A stretch of 64,000 nt of DNA, taken from NCBI GenBank assembly GCA_016712285.1, contig JADJRK010000001.1, forward strand, positions 4,058,761 to 4,122,760, written 5' to 3'. The position numbers and the translations under genes are program-made. Positions 26,974 through 34,533 of the stretch are shown here, in pieces. The stretch's first letter is position 1, and each line of letters begins with the position of its first letter. This DNA is from Planctomycetota bacterium (lineage in GTDB: Bacteria > Planctomycetota > UBA8742 > UBA2392). The notes beneath the pieces are model-generated. The model ran no database searches. It saw nothing but the letters and a program-made list of their open reading frames with translations, and was not told the DNA's origin.

Positions 26974-27060
26974 CACCGGCTAACGGGCAAGGGACAAAAG
27001 AAAACCCGCGGACCCAACGACCCCTGTCACTGCGGCTCCGGCAAGAACTACAAATTGTGA
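26974..27060 (+). pseudogene. SEC-C motif remnant
   Basis: One plus-strand frame reads GPNDPCHCGSGKNYKL and then a TGA (27058-27060). This is the zinc-binding SEC-C motif (C-x-C-x8-C-H/C) cut just before its last two ligands. There is no start codon or body of a gene upstream; the frame is preceded by palindrome debris (GGAGTCTGGTGCCTGACCCC around 26929-26948). It is probably the tail of a lost SEC-C gene; an intact motif of this kind occurs in the gene ending at 33714. Confidence 0.55.
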
Positions 27061-27268
27061 CACACTGCCGTGGACTACGCCCACGCCGCGAAGTAACGCG
27101 GCAAACGCACGATAGAGGAAGGCGGCGTGAGGCGGCGTGACGCGGCGTTGCGTCGCGTTCACAGATATCCAAGTTTTTCTGCACAATCGACTAACACCCA
27201 ATTCGGGGCTGACGCAAAGGCATACTCCTGTCGTTATGGATTTTTCTCCCCTATTCGAGGATGCAAAG

Positions 27269-27919
27269 ATGGAAAGTACAGTTGATCCTGAAATTCAAGC
27301 TCTAACGCTCGTCGGGCGGGCCTTCGAGAGCTTGACAGACACCGACGCACGGCTGCGTGTTGTGAACTGGGCGATCGAGAAGTATGGCATTTCAGCTGGT
27401 TCGCACACGACACCGGCCATTGTTCCTGAGACCACTGCGCAGGAGCAGGTTGCCCAAGCTAGTTCGGTCGTGGAGTCCAACAAAGCAAAGCGTCCGCGGG
27501 GAGCCAAGGCTGACAAGCCCTCGCTAAAACACGATCTGACGTTCCATGGTTCAGGCGAGGTCATGCCTCCACTGCGAGAGTTCTTTTCAGCCAAGTTCCC
27601 CACTGGGCAAGCCAGCCACCCGGCTGCATTTGCAGTCATCGCCCATTGGTTGAAAGAAGTCGGTGGGACAGAAGAGTGCGGAATCGACGAAATGTACACA
27701 GCTTACCGCTGGCTAAAATTGAAAATGCCAAAGGTTTGGGCCCAGGCGTTCCGCGATGGAAAGACGAAACTCGGCTTCTTTGATGATGGCGGGTCTAAGG
27801 GCTGTTATCGCCTTACCCATATTGGGGAAGACGCGGTCATTCGGGGAGAACTCGGTAAGGGCTCCAACATTCTTGGTGACATACAAGCCGACCCGCCAGA
27901 AGTTGATGGAACAGAGTGA
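27269..27919 (+). CDS. Orphan protein of a phage/defence-island type family
   Basis: A protein of about 216 aa (ATG at 27269; 27236 is an alternative). The N-terminal part is acidic and a linker rich in Lys and Ala follows (KAKRPRGAKADKPS). The C-terminal ~120 residues form a winged-helix-like domain: PLREFFSAKFPTG, AFAVIAHWLKEVGG, IDEMYTAYRWLK, FRDGKTKLGFFDD and YRLTHIGED. The same pattern (FY-x-EK-P, then a Y.LT..G end) recurs in orphan genes of mobile and defence islands. The function is unknown. GC is lower than the flanks. A strong bidirectional terminator follows. Confidence 0.65.
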   Translation: MESTVDPEIQALTLVGRAFESLTDTDARLRVVNWAIEKYGISAGSHTTPAIVPETTAQEQVAQASSVVESNKAKRPRGAKADKPSLKHDLTFHGSGEVMPPLREFFSAKFPTGQASHPAAFAVIAHWLKEVGGTEECGIDEMYTAYRWLKLKMPKVWAQAFRDGKTKLGFFDDGGSKGCYRLTHIGEDAVIRGELGKGSNILGDIQADPPEVDGTE

Positions 27920-27977
27920 TCGCCCATCTGTCGCCCCGAACAACGGGGATGATAGGGAGCATGGTCAGTGTCCCACG

Positions 27978-28013
27978 CAACAGGGGAAGAGCGTAAACGC
28001 TCATCCCCTGTTG
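27978..28013. terminator. Bidirectional terminator
   Basis: A 16-bp stem with one mismatch (CAACAGGGGAAGAGCG pairing with CGCTCATCCCCTGTTG), loop TAAA, lies between the convergent orphan genes at 27269-27919 and 28030-28290. Confidence 0.8.
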
Positions 28014-28029
28014 TGTATGGTTTGACTGG

Positions 28030-28290
28030 CTACTTCTTGCACCTCGCCAAGAAGCACCAGGCTTGGCGGCCATAGTCTGCGGCGTGCAGTACTTTGCCAC
28101 TCCGCCAATGTTTGAACGACTTGCAAAACACCCACTTGAATCCCGGTGGTGCCGGGAAAGGACCGTTTTTCATTTTGCCTCCACAAATCAGAACTAGTCG
28201 CGGGCAATCTGGCCCGCTGAGTGCGCGCAATCCGTTGACGAAGAGCGTGTTGTGGAGTACCGTCTGAGTGTTCAGGTTCAGCGGTGGCAA
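28030..28290 (-). CDS. Small orphan protein (86 aa)
   Basis: The C-terminal half, PGFKWVFCKSFKHWRSGK then ADYGRQAWCFLARCKK, has the look of a conserved small protein: aromatic-rich, positively charged, with a Cys in each half. I have seen similar short proteins in island contexts but cannot name the family. The N-terminal third is less convincing, so the true start may be one of the internal methionines. It lies between two other orphan genes in a lower-GC block. Confidence 0.5.
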   Translation of the reverse strand: MPPLNLNTQTVLHNTLFVNGLRALSGPDCPRLVLICGGKMKNGPFPAPPGFKWVFCKSFKHWRSGKVLHAADYGRQAWCFLARCKK

Positions 28291-28367
28291 CAGCCATCGA
28301 TCCGGGAAAGCGCGTCCTTGACGCGTTTTCTCGCTTAAGGCGGATCCATACTACCTCGCTTTCCGGC

Positions 28368-28952
28368 CTATCTGGCCTTCTCCGTGAAGTCAACTGCCAT
28401 GGTTCTCAGCCAAGCGGACAGTCGCTCAGCTTCGGCCATGCTTAGGTCCATGGGCAGATTGTCGACCCGCACCACCCAGTCCGCTCGCAACGGGAAACTG
28501 TGCTGAAGCCCGCCGTACAATGGCCGAGATGACTGATGTTCAGCAGCGGAACTTGCCGCGGGACCCGCCTGCCGCTCGGACGACTTCCTTTTCTTTCCTG
28601 CCGCCCCCGAAATTCTCTCAGCAGCTGGGCTCGGCCTTCCCGCAGTGATGTTGGGTTGCCATCCCGTTGGGTTCGTCTGACGTTCCACGAAGTCCCGGAT
28701 TGCTTTGCCTACCCGGGCGGAGTAAGTTCGCAGCGACGGTGCGCTGACCTTGGGGTTGAGGTTTGCGAAGCGGCGAACCAGGACCTTCAGTTCCAAGCGC
28801 CTCACATCGCCCTTCTCTTGGTCATCCAGAATCGAGAATAAGCGTTCACAGGCCGACTTGATTGCCGCCGCCGTGACTGAGTTGTACCAGCCCTTGCTGC
28901 CCGCCAATTCCACGAACTCAAGCACATCCACTGTCGAGTATCGTTGGGTCAT
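28368..28952 (-). CDS. Orphan protein with SAM-like N-terminal domain
   Basis: A 194-aa protein. The first ~100 residues are helical and resemble the core-binding (SAM-like) domain of tyrosine recombinases without the catalytic part: STVDVLEFVELAGSKGW, then PSLRTYSARVGKAIRDF. A low-complexity linker follows. The end (HSFPLRADWVVRVDNLP, DLSMAEAERLSAWLRTMA) is a conserved C-terminal pattern of a family often found near phage and defence genes. No enzymatic residues are visible. It is convergent with, and probably acts with, the orphan gene at 27269-27919 (inference). Confidence 0.65.
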   Translation of the reverse strand: MTQRYSTVDVLEFVELAGSKGWYNSVTAAAIKSACERLFSILDDQEKGDVRRLELKVLVRRFANLNPKVSAPSLRTYSARVGKAIRDFVERQTNPTGWQPNITAGRPSPAAERISGAAGKKRKSSERQAGPAASSAAEHQSSRPLYGGLQHSFPLRADWVVRVDNLPMDLSMAEAERLSAWLRTMAVDFTEKAR

Positions 28953-29171
28953 TTCCCACCTCCACCGTCAATTGTCTAATCCGCATAACCAAAAATCAAT
29001 GCCTTGCCGCGAGATTCTGTGACGAAGATAAATCAGCATCTGCATTGAGTTCCTGCGCCCGAGGGGTCACACGAGGTCAGGCGCATCGGCTGACGCGGTC
29101 CTACCCAAGAGCCAGCACTACTTGCGCAAGCGTTGCAGTCATCGGCTTGACCTGCGCCCCAGGGGGGAGTC

Positions 29172-29579
29172 TCAGGCTTTGGCGCCAGCCCACTCGATGG
29201 CTTGTTGTTGGTTGGCGAAGGTGTGGAACTGGGTGACCTTGCCTTTGTGGAAGGTGAAGACGTCGGCGGTGTGGCCTTCGCGCCATTCGGTTTCGGTCTT
29301 TAGCCTTACTCGTACGTGAACCAGCACGATGATCTTGTCGCCGGCGACGATGAACTGTTCCGGCTCGCAATTGCCTTCGGCCCAGGTTTCGCGCGCCTTG
29401 ATGATGTGGGCCTTGACGGCTTCGAGCCCGTGATATGTGCCGCCGTGCGGCGAATCAACAAACTCCGCCCGTTCGATCTGCGGGTCGAACGCTTTGATCA
29501 TCGCCTCAATGTCGCCCCGGTTGAGCGCGGCGTACACTTGCCGCAGCGTCTCCGTCTCGGCCGCCATTGGTTTGTCCAT
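29172..29579 (-). CDS. SnoaL-like / NTF2-fold protein
   Basis: A 135-aa protein of the cystatin-like alpha+beta barrel (SnoaL/ketosteroid-isomerase-like) fold. Visible features are LRQVYAALNRGDIEAMIKAF at the N terminus (the start of the fold), HGGTYHGLEAVKAHI, and FTFHKGKVTQFHTFANQQQ at the end. Members bind small hydrophobic molecules or are isomerases or cyclases; the pocket residues do not allow an assignment. The ATG at 29579 has GGAG seven bases upstream on the minus strand; the longer frame to 30032 is a shadow. Confidence 0.8.
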   Translation of the reverse strand: MDKPMAAETETLRQVYAALNRGDIEAMIKAFDPQIERAEFVDSPHGGTYHGLEAVKAHIIKARETWAEGNCEPEQFIVAGDKIIVLVHVRVRLKTETEWREGHTADVFTFHKGKVTQFHTFANQQQAIEWAGAKA

Positions 29580-30170
29580 GGTTCGCTCCGGCCGTAGTTG
29601 AACCAAGGCTGGAACGGCGTGGCAAGAACCCGGCAGGCTGCGGCGTTTTGGGTTTGCCGCTCGATGTATGCATGGCCGCCGGTCACTGCGGACCTTGCGA
29701 GTGGTTGCCGCAGGTCGCACGCATACCCGTCGCTGGCGCTCCGGGCTCTTGTTCTCCGGTTCGAACGCGGCGTCGTTGGCGTTGCTCCTGTGAAATCCCT
29801 GCACTGAATTACTGACACACCCACTTTGTCTTAACAATTGGGGGGTATGTTCTTCGCGACTGGCGAGGAATACGGCTATCAGCGCCCTTTTGCCACAGCC
29901 CCGATCCTTTCGAGCGACCCTTGGCGATGCCACCCCTCTCGCGCCCCCTGTGGGCGCGTCTTTGTTTTCCCGGAGAATCCATGACTCGACCGTTCCACCG
30001 CGTGCGGCTGCTTCGTTGCCTGGGCTGCGCACTGCCGGCCGGCTCTCGCCCCTTGCCCTTGCCGAGGGCCCCCTGATGCGCTGCCGCTACTCTCTGCTTC
30101 GTGTGCGCTCGTGTCGCCGCTCCCGAAAACTTGTGCGCCGTGACCCGGCCTTCCTGCGCAAGGGGGCAAA
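29580..30170. other. Gene-free gap with one hairpin
   Basis: No coding frame here has convincing composition. A 7-bp GC stem at 29940-29946/29952-29958 (loop CCTGT) followed by TCTTTGTTTT looks like a Rho-independent terminator on the plus strand, but no plus-strand gene ends just before it. It might belong to an attenuator or small RNA upstream of the third metallophosphoesterase gene. I recognise no known RNA family. Confidence 0.4.
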
Positions 30171-31499
30171 ATGACGCCCGACTGGATCCAGCAAGCCGAG
30201 AACTGGTGCGCGTCGGTCGAGAATTCGACAGCCGGCTTGATGCTGATCTCGGCGCTGGTGAGCCTTGGCAACGCTGCTGTGTTCTGGGTGCTGGTGCGTC
30301 GCATTAGGGGGGTCAGACCCCATTTTGCAGGCAAAATGGCGTCAGACCCATGGTGCTGGCTGATCGGCGTGCCGTACTGGCTGCTGCTGCTGCCGATGCT
30401 GGCGATGGCGGTTGGCGGGCACGGGGCCGCAGAGGCCTTTCACTCGTTGCTGCCGGCGCCGCTTGCTGTGGCGTGCATGGCGTTTCAGTTTGCGGTCTGG
30501 GTTTATGGCGGCGTGCTGCTGATTGGCCTGGTTGTGCGGGGTAGCTTCGGCGTCTTCGCCGGTGACCGCTTTTCACGAACAGAAACGGGGACAGTCCCTC
30601 GGCCTTCGGCCGGGGACAGTCCCCCCTCCGACAGTCCCCAATCGCGGCGCGACTTCCTGCGCAAAGCCGCGTTTGGTGTGCCTGCGGTGATTGTTACGGC
30701 TGCAGCCGCCGGCGGGGTTTGCAGCCAGTTGCCGCCAGTGATTCGGCGCGTGCAACTGCCGGTGCGCGCGCCCGGTTTGCGCGGCTTGCGGATTGTCCAG
30801 TTTAGCGACGTGCACATTGGCAGCTATCTTGAGCGTGACCGGCTGCGTGAGATCTCCGAGGCCGTGAACGCGCAGCGCCCGGACCTGGTTGTGTGCACCG
30901 GCGACCTGATCGACAACCGGCTTGAGCAACTGGAGTTCGCGCAGAACCTGCTGGGGCGCCTGAAGCCGCGCGTGGGCACGTTCATGTGCATGGGCAACCA
31001 TGAGTACATCGCGGCGCAGGGCGACGAGGCGGCTGTGAAAGCAGCCTACGCCGAGGCGGGCGCGACGGTGCTGGTGGACACTGCGATCAAGCTGCCGCTG
31101 GGGGGCTCGCACCTGTGGCTTGCGGGCACGGACTTCCCCGGCGCACCGGGGGGTTCACTGGGCGATCGGCCGAGCACAGCCGAAAGCATGGACCGTGTGC
31201 TGGCTGACATGCGCGACGACGGCGCGCCGAGGATTGTACTTTCGCATCATCCCAAGACATTCTTTGAAGGCCGCGAGCGGCAGATCGACCTGATGCTGAG
31301 CGGCCACACACACGGCGGGCAGATCAGCCTGGGGCGCATTCACGACCACGCGCTCACGCCCAACCTGCCCTTCGAGTTCTACCACAAGGGCCTGTACGAG
31401 CACGAAGGCCGGCGCCTGTACGTCAACAGCGGCATCGGAAGCTGGCTGCCCGTGCGCATCAACTGCCCGCCCGAGGTGACGCTGGTCGAGCTGGTGTAG
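30171..31499 (+). CDS. Membrane-anchored metallophosphoesterase, paralogue 3, with in-frame palindromes
   Basis: A 442-aa paralogue of the genes at 24367 and 25602. It has N-terminal membrane segments, an SRRDFLRKAAFGVPAVI segment (twin-Arg-like), then SDVHIGSY, GDLIDN, GNHEY, SHHPKTFF and GHTHGGQI. All metal ligands are kept. Compared with the paralogues it has two extra stretches, both encoded by palindromic elements: RGVRPHFAGKMASDP after the first membrane segment, and TGTVPRPSAGDSPPSDSP before the twin-Arg segment. Both insertions keep the frame and both fall in predicted loops, so the protein may still work. The accessory block at 26.9-30.1 kb separates it from paralogues 1 and 2. Confidence 0.87.
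   Translation: MTPDWIQQAENWCASVENSTAGLMLISALVSLGNAAVFWVLVRRIRGVRPHFAGKMASDPWCWLIGVPYWLLLLPMLAMAVGGHGAAEAFHSLLPAPLAVACMAFQFAVWVYGGVLLIGLVVRGSFGVFAGDRFSRTETGTVPRPSAGDSPPSDSPQSRRDFLRKAAFGVPAVIVTAAAAGGVCSQLPPVIRRVQLPVRAPGLRGLRIVQFSDVHIGSYLERDRLREISEAVNAQRPDLVVCTGDLIDNRLEQLEFAQNLLGRLKPRVGTFMCMGNHEYIAAQGDEAAVKAAYAEAGATVLVDTAIKLPLGGSHLWLAGTDFPGAPGGSLGDRPSTAESMDRVLADMRDDGAPRIVLSHHPKTFFEGRERQIDLMLSGHTHGGQISLGRIHDHALTPNLPFEFYHKGLYEHEGRRLYVNSGIGSWLPVRINCPPEVTLVELV
30307..30349. repeat. Palindromic element inside a coding sequence (GGTCAGACC type)
   Basis: A 9-bp stem CCATTTTGC/GCAAAATGG (30320-30328 with 30331-30339) is flanked on each side by GTCAGACC. This is the GGGTCTGACCCC-type element found dispersed in many genomes. 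It adds codons in frame to the metallophosphoesterase gene. Confidence 0.7.
30587..30640. repeat. Palindromic element inside a coding sequence (GGGGACAGTCCC type)
   Basis: Two copies of the self-complementary GGGGACAGTCCC flank the hairpin CGGCCTTCGGCCG, and a third ACAGTCCCC follows at 30631. This is the second element in the same gene and also preserves the frame. The motif is related to the palindrome that ends the RHS-like units. Confidence 0.7.
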
Positions 31500-31589
31500 G
31501 GGCGACGCGCGCTTGTGCATTCGCGGGCGGAACAACGGCCCCTACCCGCGCGTTACAGGCTTGGCTATCGTTGCGCGCGGAGGCTTTCG

Positions 31590-32642
31590 ATGACTGTACC
31601 GGTCTATTTGGTGGCAGGGTTTCTTGGGTCGGGCAAGACGACACTGATGAAGCGGCTGCTGGAGCACCTGAACGCCCGCGGCGAAAAGCCGCTGGTGCTG
31701 ATGAACGAGTTTGGCGAAAGTAACATCGACAACGATTTGCTTGAGGGCAGCAACGCGCAGATGCGCGAGCTGATTGACGGCTGCATCTGCTGCACCAGCA
31801 AGACCGAGCTTACCAAGACGCTGTACGACATCGTTGCCAGCGACAAGCCCAGCAGCATCCTGATGGAAGCCACGGGGCTGGCTGACCCGGTCGAGATTCT
31901 GGACATCTGCACGCTGCCCAACCTGCTGGACAAGTTGACGCTGCGCACGATCGTCAGCGTGGTGGACGTGAACCGCTGGGGCAAGGTGGCGCAGGCCGAG
32001 GCGCTGATGAAGCGCCAGGCGAAGTTCGCCGACATCGTGCTGCTGAACAAGACTGACCTGGTGGACGCGGCGGTGTCAGAGCGCGTTGAGTCGGAGGTTC
32101 GCAAGCTCAACGCGCGCGCCAGCCTGCACCGCACGCAGCGCGCAGAAGTGGACATCGCGGGCATTCTTGACGCCGGCGGCACCGAAGTCGTCAACGACGA
32201 CAAAGACCACAGCCACTGCGACCACGAACACGACCACTGCGAACACACCGGCGACGGCCACGCACACCACCACCACAAGCACGAGCACAGCCACGACCAC
32301 TACCTCAGCCTGACGCTGCGCCCGCACGGCAAAGCCGACAAGGCGCGATTCAACGACTTTTTGAACGAGGGGTTGCCCGGCTTGCTGCGCCTGAAGGGTT
32401 TCTTGCAGGTGCAGGGCGTTGAGCCGCAGGCGATTGTGCAGTGGACCGCCGGCGACTGGGAGATGATCCCGCGGCCCGAGATCTTGAAGCCCAAGCCCGA
32501 CGTGCTGGTGTTCATCGGCGAAGAGCTGGACCACAAGCTGATCCGGCAAAGGCTGGAAGCCACGGGCCTGCACTTCCACGACGAGGGCGGGCACCACCAC
32601 CACGACCACGCCCACGAACACGCACACCACCATGAGCATTGA
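31590..32642 (+). CDS. CobW-family metal-chaperone GTPase, His-rich
   Basis: A 350-aa G3E GTPase of the CobW/YjiA/ZNG1 group. Walker A is GFLGSGKTTL (residues 8-17), the metal-binding motif CxCC is in GCICCTS, switch region EATGLADP follows, and NKTD gives guanine specificity. The CobW C-terminal domain follows a long His-rich loop (about residues 205-235, HCDHEHDHCEH and more) and the protein ends in another His cluster. These support zinc or a similar metal as cargo. GGAGG precedes the ATG at 31590. The next gene overlaps by 11 bp; its SEC-C zinc motif makes it a possible client or partner (inference). Confidence 0.93.
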   Translation: MTVPVYLVAGFLGSGKTTLMKRLLEHLNARGEKPLVLMNEFGESNIDNDLLEGSNAQMRELIDGCICCTSKTELTKTLYDIVASDKPSSILMEATGLADPVEILDICTLPNLLDKLTLRTIVSVVDVNRWGKVAQAEALMKRQAKFADIVLLNKTDLVDAAVSERVESEVRKLNARASLHRTQRAEVDIAGILDAGGTEVVNDDKDHSHCDHEHDHCEHTGDGHAHHHHKHEHSHDHYLSLTLRPHGKADKARFNDFLNEGLPGLLRLKGFLQVQGVEPQAIVQWTAGDWEMIPRPEILKPKPDVLVFIGEELDHKLIRQRLEATGLHFHDEGGHHHHDHAHEHAHHHEH

Positions 32643-33714
32643 TTGGCTTGAAGCGGAATCTGCCATTGATGAACGCCTTGCGCTGCAGAAGCGGCGTGAG
32701 GCGCTGGAAGCCGCATTTGACGCCGACAACACCAACGCCGAGAACGCGCTCAAGCTGATTCTCACGCTTGACCAGCTTGGCGTGGCGCCGCAGGAAATCG
32801 CCACCCGCTGCGAACCCGCCTTCCAGGCCAACCCGCGCGATGCCGCACTCATGGCGTGGCTCAGCCAGCTCAGCTACCGGCTTGGCCAGCTCAAGATCTG
32901 CATGGTCACGGCCAAGCACGCAGCCACGCTCGACCCTGACGAGCCGATGGCCAATTTCACGCTGGCGCAGGTGCTGCTGTACTCGAAGGCCCATGAGGAT
33001 GGCCTGCGCTACGCCAAGCGCGCGTGGGATGTCGGCCACGCAACGCACTATCATGCGCAGATCGGGCGGCTTTACTGCATCCTGCTCGCGCGCCTCAAGC
33101 GCTGGGATGAAGCCTATGGATTCCAGAACGAGCGCCTGGCCGAGCGCCCGGACGATTCGCAGGCCGTGATCGACACCGCCGACCTGCTGCAGGAAATGGG
33201 CAAGCGCGAAGAGGGCGAAGCGCTTCTTGAGAAGGCGCACGAGAAGAAGCCCCGAGACACCGACCTGCTGTTTCGCATTGCCGTCGGCTACTTCGAGAAC
33301 GAAGACAACCTGACGGCGCGCCGCTGGGTGGACAAGCTGATTGACGCCGATGCCCAGCACCTGGAGGGCTGGAACCTGCGAAGCCAGATTCGGCTGAAGC
33401 TGGGCGACTTTGCGGGCGCGCTGGCGGACCACGAGATGATCCGTGAGCTGAGCAAGACGATGCCGCTGGACCAGTCGTTTCGCGCGACATGCCTTGAAGG
33501 CCTGGGTCGCAAGGAAGACGCGATTGCCGCGCTGAAGCTGGGGCTGGATGAAGTCAAGCAATGGCCTGAGCGCGTCAAGCAGTACAAGCAGCACCTGGAG
33601 CGGCTGCAGACCGTGCCGCCCGAGCAGCAGCAAAGACGCGGCGAGAAGCTTGGCCCGAACGACCCATGCTGGTGCGGCAGCGGCAAGAAACTCAAGAAGT
33701 GCCACGGTGGTTGA
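32632..33714 (+). CDS. TPR-repeat protein with C-terminal SEC-C zinc motif
   Basis: A 360-aa protein built mostly of paired helices with TPR spacing (for example MANFTLAQVLLYSKAHEDGL, then LRIAV-like and RLKLGDFAGALADHE units) from about residue 20 to 320. It ends in a SEC-C motif, GPNDPCWCGSGKKLKKCHGG, with the C-x-C-x8-C-H zinc ligands as at the end of SecA. SEC-C motifs bind ribosomes or SecB. The gene overlaps the CobW GTPase gene by 11 bp in another frame, so it is translated with it. The pair suggests metal delivery to this or another zinc protein. No enzymatic domain is seen. Confidence 0.85.
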   Translation: MSIDWLEAESAIDERLALQKRREALEAAFDADNTNAENALKLILTLDQLGVAPQEIATRCEPAFQANPRDAALMAWLSQLSYRLGQLKICMVTAKHAATLDPDEPMANFTLAQVLLYSKAHEDGLRYAKRAWDVGHATHYHAQIGRLYCILLARLKRWDEAYGFQNERLAERPDDSQAVIDTADLLQEMGKREEGEALLEKAHEKKPRDTDLLFRIAVGYFENEDNLTARRWVDKLIDADAQHLEGWNLRSQIRLKLGDFAGALADHEMIRELSKTMPLDQSFRATCLEGLGRKEDAIAALKLGLDEVKQWPERVKQYKQHLERLQTVPPEQQQRRGEKLGPNDPCWCGSGKKLKKCHGG

Positions 33715-33717
33715 GTT

Positions 33718-33770
33718 GTGGCATGGGCGCCCCGCCCATGCACGGCGCACGGGCGAGGCACCCGTGCCAC
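33718..33770. repeat. Nested hairpin repeat
   Basis: A perfect 9-bp hairpin with 3-nt loop (33721-33741) and a 9-bp hairpin with one mismatch (33747-33767) sit inside an outer 6-bp pairing GTGGCA/TGCCAC (33718-33723 with 33765-33770). The stem/loop sizes match the array at 22662-23069, so this belongs to the same family. Confidence 0.65.
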
Positions 33771-33922
33771 AGGTTGAAACTGCCTTACGTTCCAAGTCTG
33801 CGAGAAGCCTGCACGAGTGTCGTGCGGGCGCCTGTTGTTCCGGCGGGCCGGCGGCGTGGGCTGCGTGCAGCCACCACGTACCGTGTACGGCTTTGAAACC
33901 GCTGGAGCCTTGGGAATCGCCC

Positions 33923-33994
33923 TTGGATATAGCTCAACGGTAGAGCACAGGACTTGGAATCCTGGAGTTGCGGGTTCAAATCCCGTTATCCCAA
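33923..33994 (+). tRNA. tRNA-like gene, anticodon TGG (Pro?), with acceptor mismatch
   Basis: A 72-nt cloverleaf can be drawn. The D stem is GCTC/GAGC, the anticodon stem CAGGA/TCCTG with loop CTTGGAA (anticodon TGG, reading Pro CCN), the T stem GCGGG/CCCGT with loop TTCAAAT, and the acceptor TTGGATA/TATCCCA. Position 2 is a T opposite C71, so one acceptor pair is missing. The 3' end is ACCT, so CCA is not encoded. The T1-A72 pair and the loop (one base from CTTTGAA) are more like tRNA-Gln than tRNA-Pro. It may be a functional but divergent tRNA or a decaying copy. Confidence 0.7.
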
Positions 33995-34533
33995 CCTCGC
34001 CCGCAAGGGCACCAGCCATTTAAGCTGGCTAAGCGGTCCGCAAGGGCCGCAACGAAAACCGGAAGGGGGATGTGCAGCGCAACGCCCGTTCTTGACCTGT
34101 CAAGAATAGCACAAGAAGAGACTCTGCGGCACGCGGATACCGGTCGGCGAGGAACACGCAGACGGGCCAACAGCCGCCGGGCCAACGCGGAAGGCAGGCG
34201 ATGAAGCAATGTCGCCGGTCGTCCGCCGAAGCCCAGGCGCTGCCGGCCCCAAGCGCCACTACCCCGGCCTCAAGCAGTGCCCCGTTTCAGAAGTGCGGCT
34301 GTGCGCGAATCGTCCCCCGGAAGGAAGTTAGTTGTCGGTATTCAGTTGTCAGTCTTCAGTTGTCGGTTGTCAGTGGCTGCTGTTTGGGTCGCGCTGTCGG
34401 CCGTTGGCAAGATCGCACACTCCGTCAACCGCTGCCGACAACTGACAACTGACAACCGACCACTGGCAACTTTTCCTGCAACCCTATCCCGTTGACGTGT
34501 CAAGACACTTTGCCCCATCGAAAGGGGGTTGCC
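33995..34533. other. Gene-free gap with inverted short repeats
   Basis: No convincing gene. A perfect dyad TTCTTGAC-CT-GTCAAGAA lies at 34089-34106 and could be an operator. At about 34328-34378 the motif GTTGTC(A/G)GT recurs four or more times, and at 34435-34470 the reverse complement (ACTGACAAC) recurs, so the two blocks can pair. Such GTTGTCAGT tracts are common intergenic debris in some genomes. Confidence 0.5.

Noticed and set aside
26937..27140. 67-codon open frame over the SEC-C remnant
   Set aside because: It is in a different frame from the recognisable SEC-C codons and has an Arg/Gln-rich, shadow-like product.
29940..29968. Riboswitch or known small RNA before the third metallophosphoesterase gene
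   Set aside because: Only one short hairpin and a T-run are seen; no conserved riboswitch core could be recognised.
33288..34019. Minus-strand frame covering the tRNA-like gene and the TPR gene end
   Set aside because: Its GFEPATPGFQVL part is the usual antisense translation of a tRNA, and the rest is a shadow of the TPR/SEC-C gene.
34328..34475. CRISPR-like repeat tract
   Set aside because: The units are short, nearly contiguous and not separated by unique spacers; there are no cas genes.
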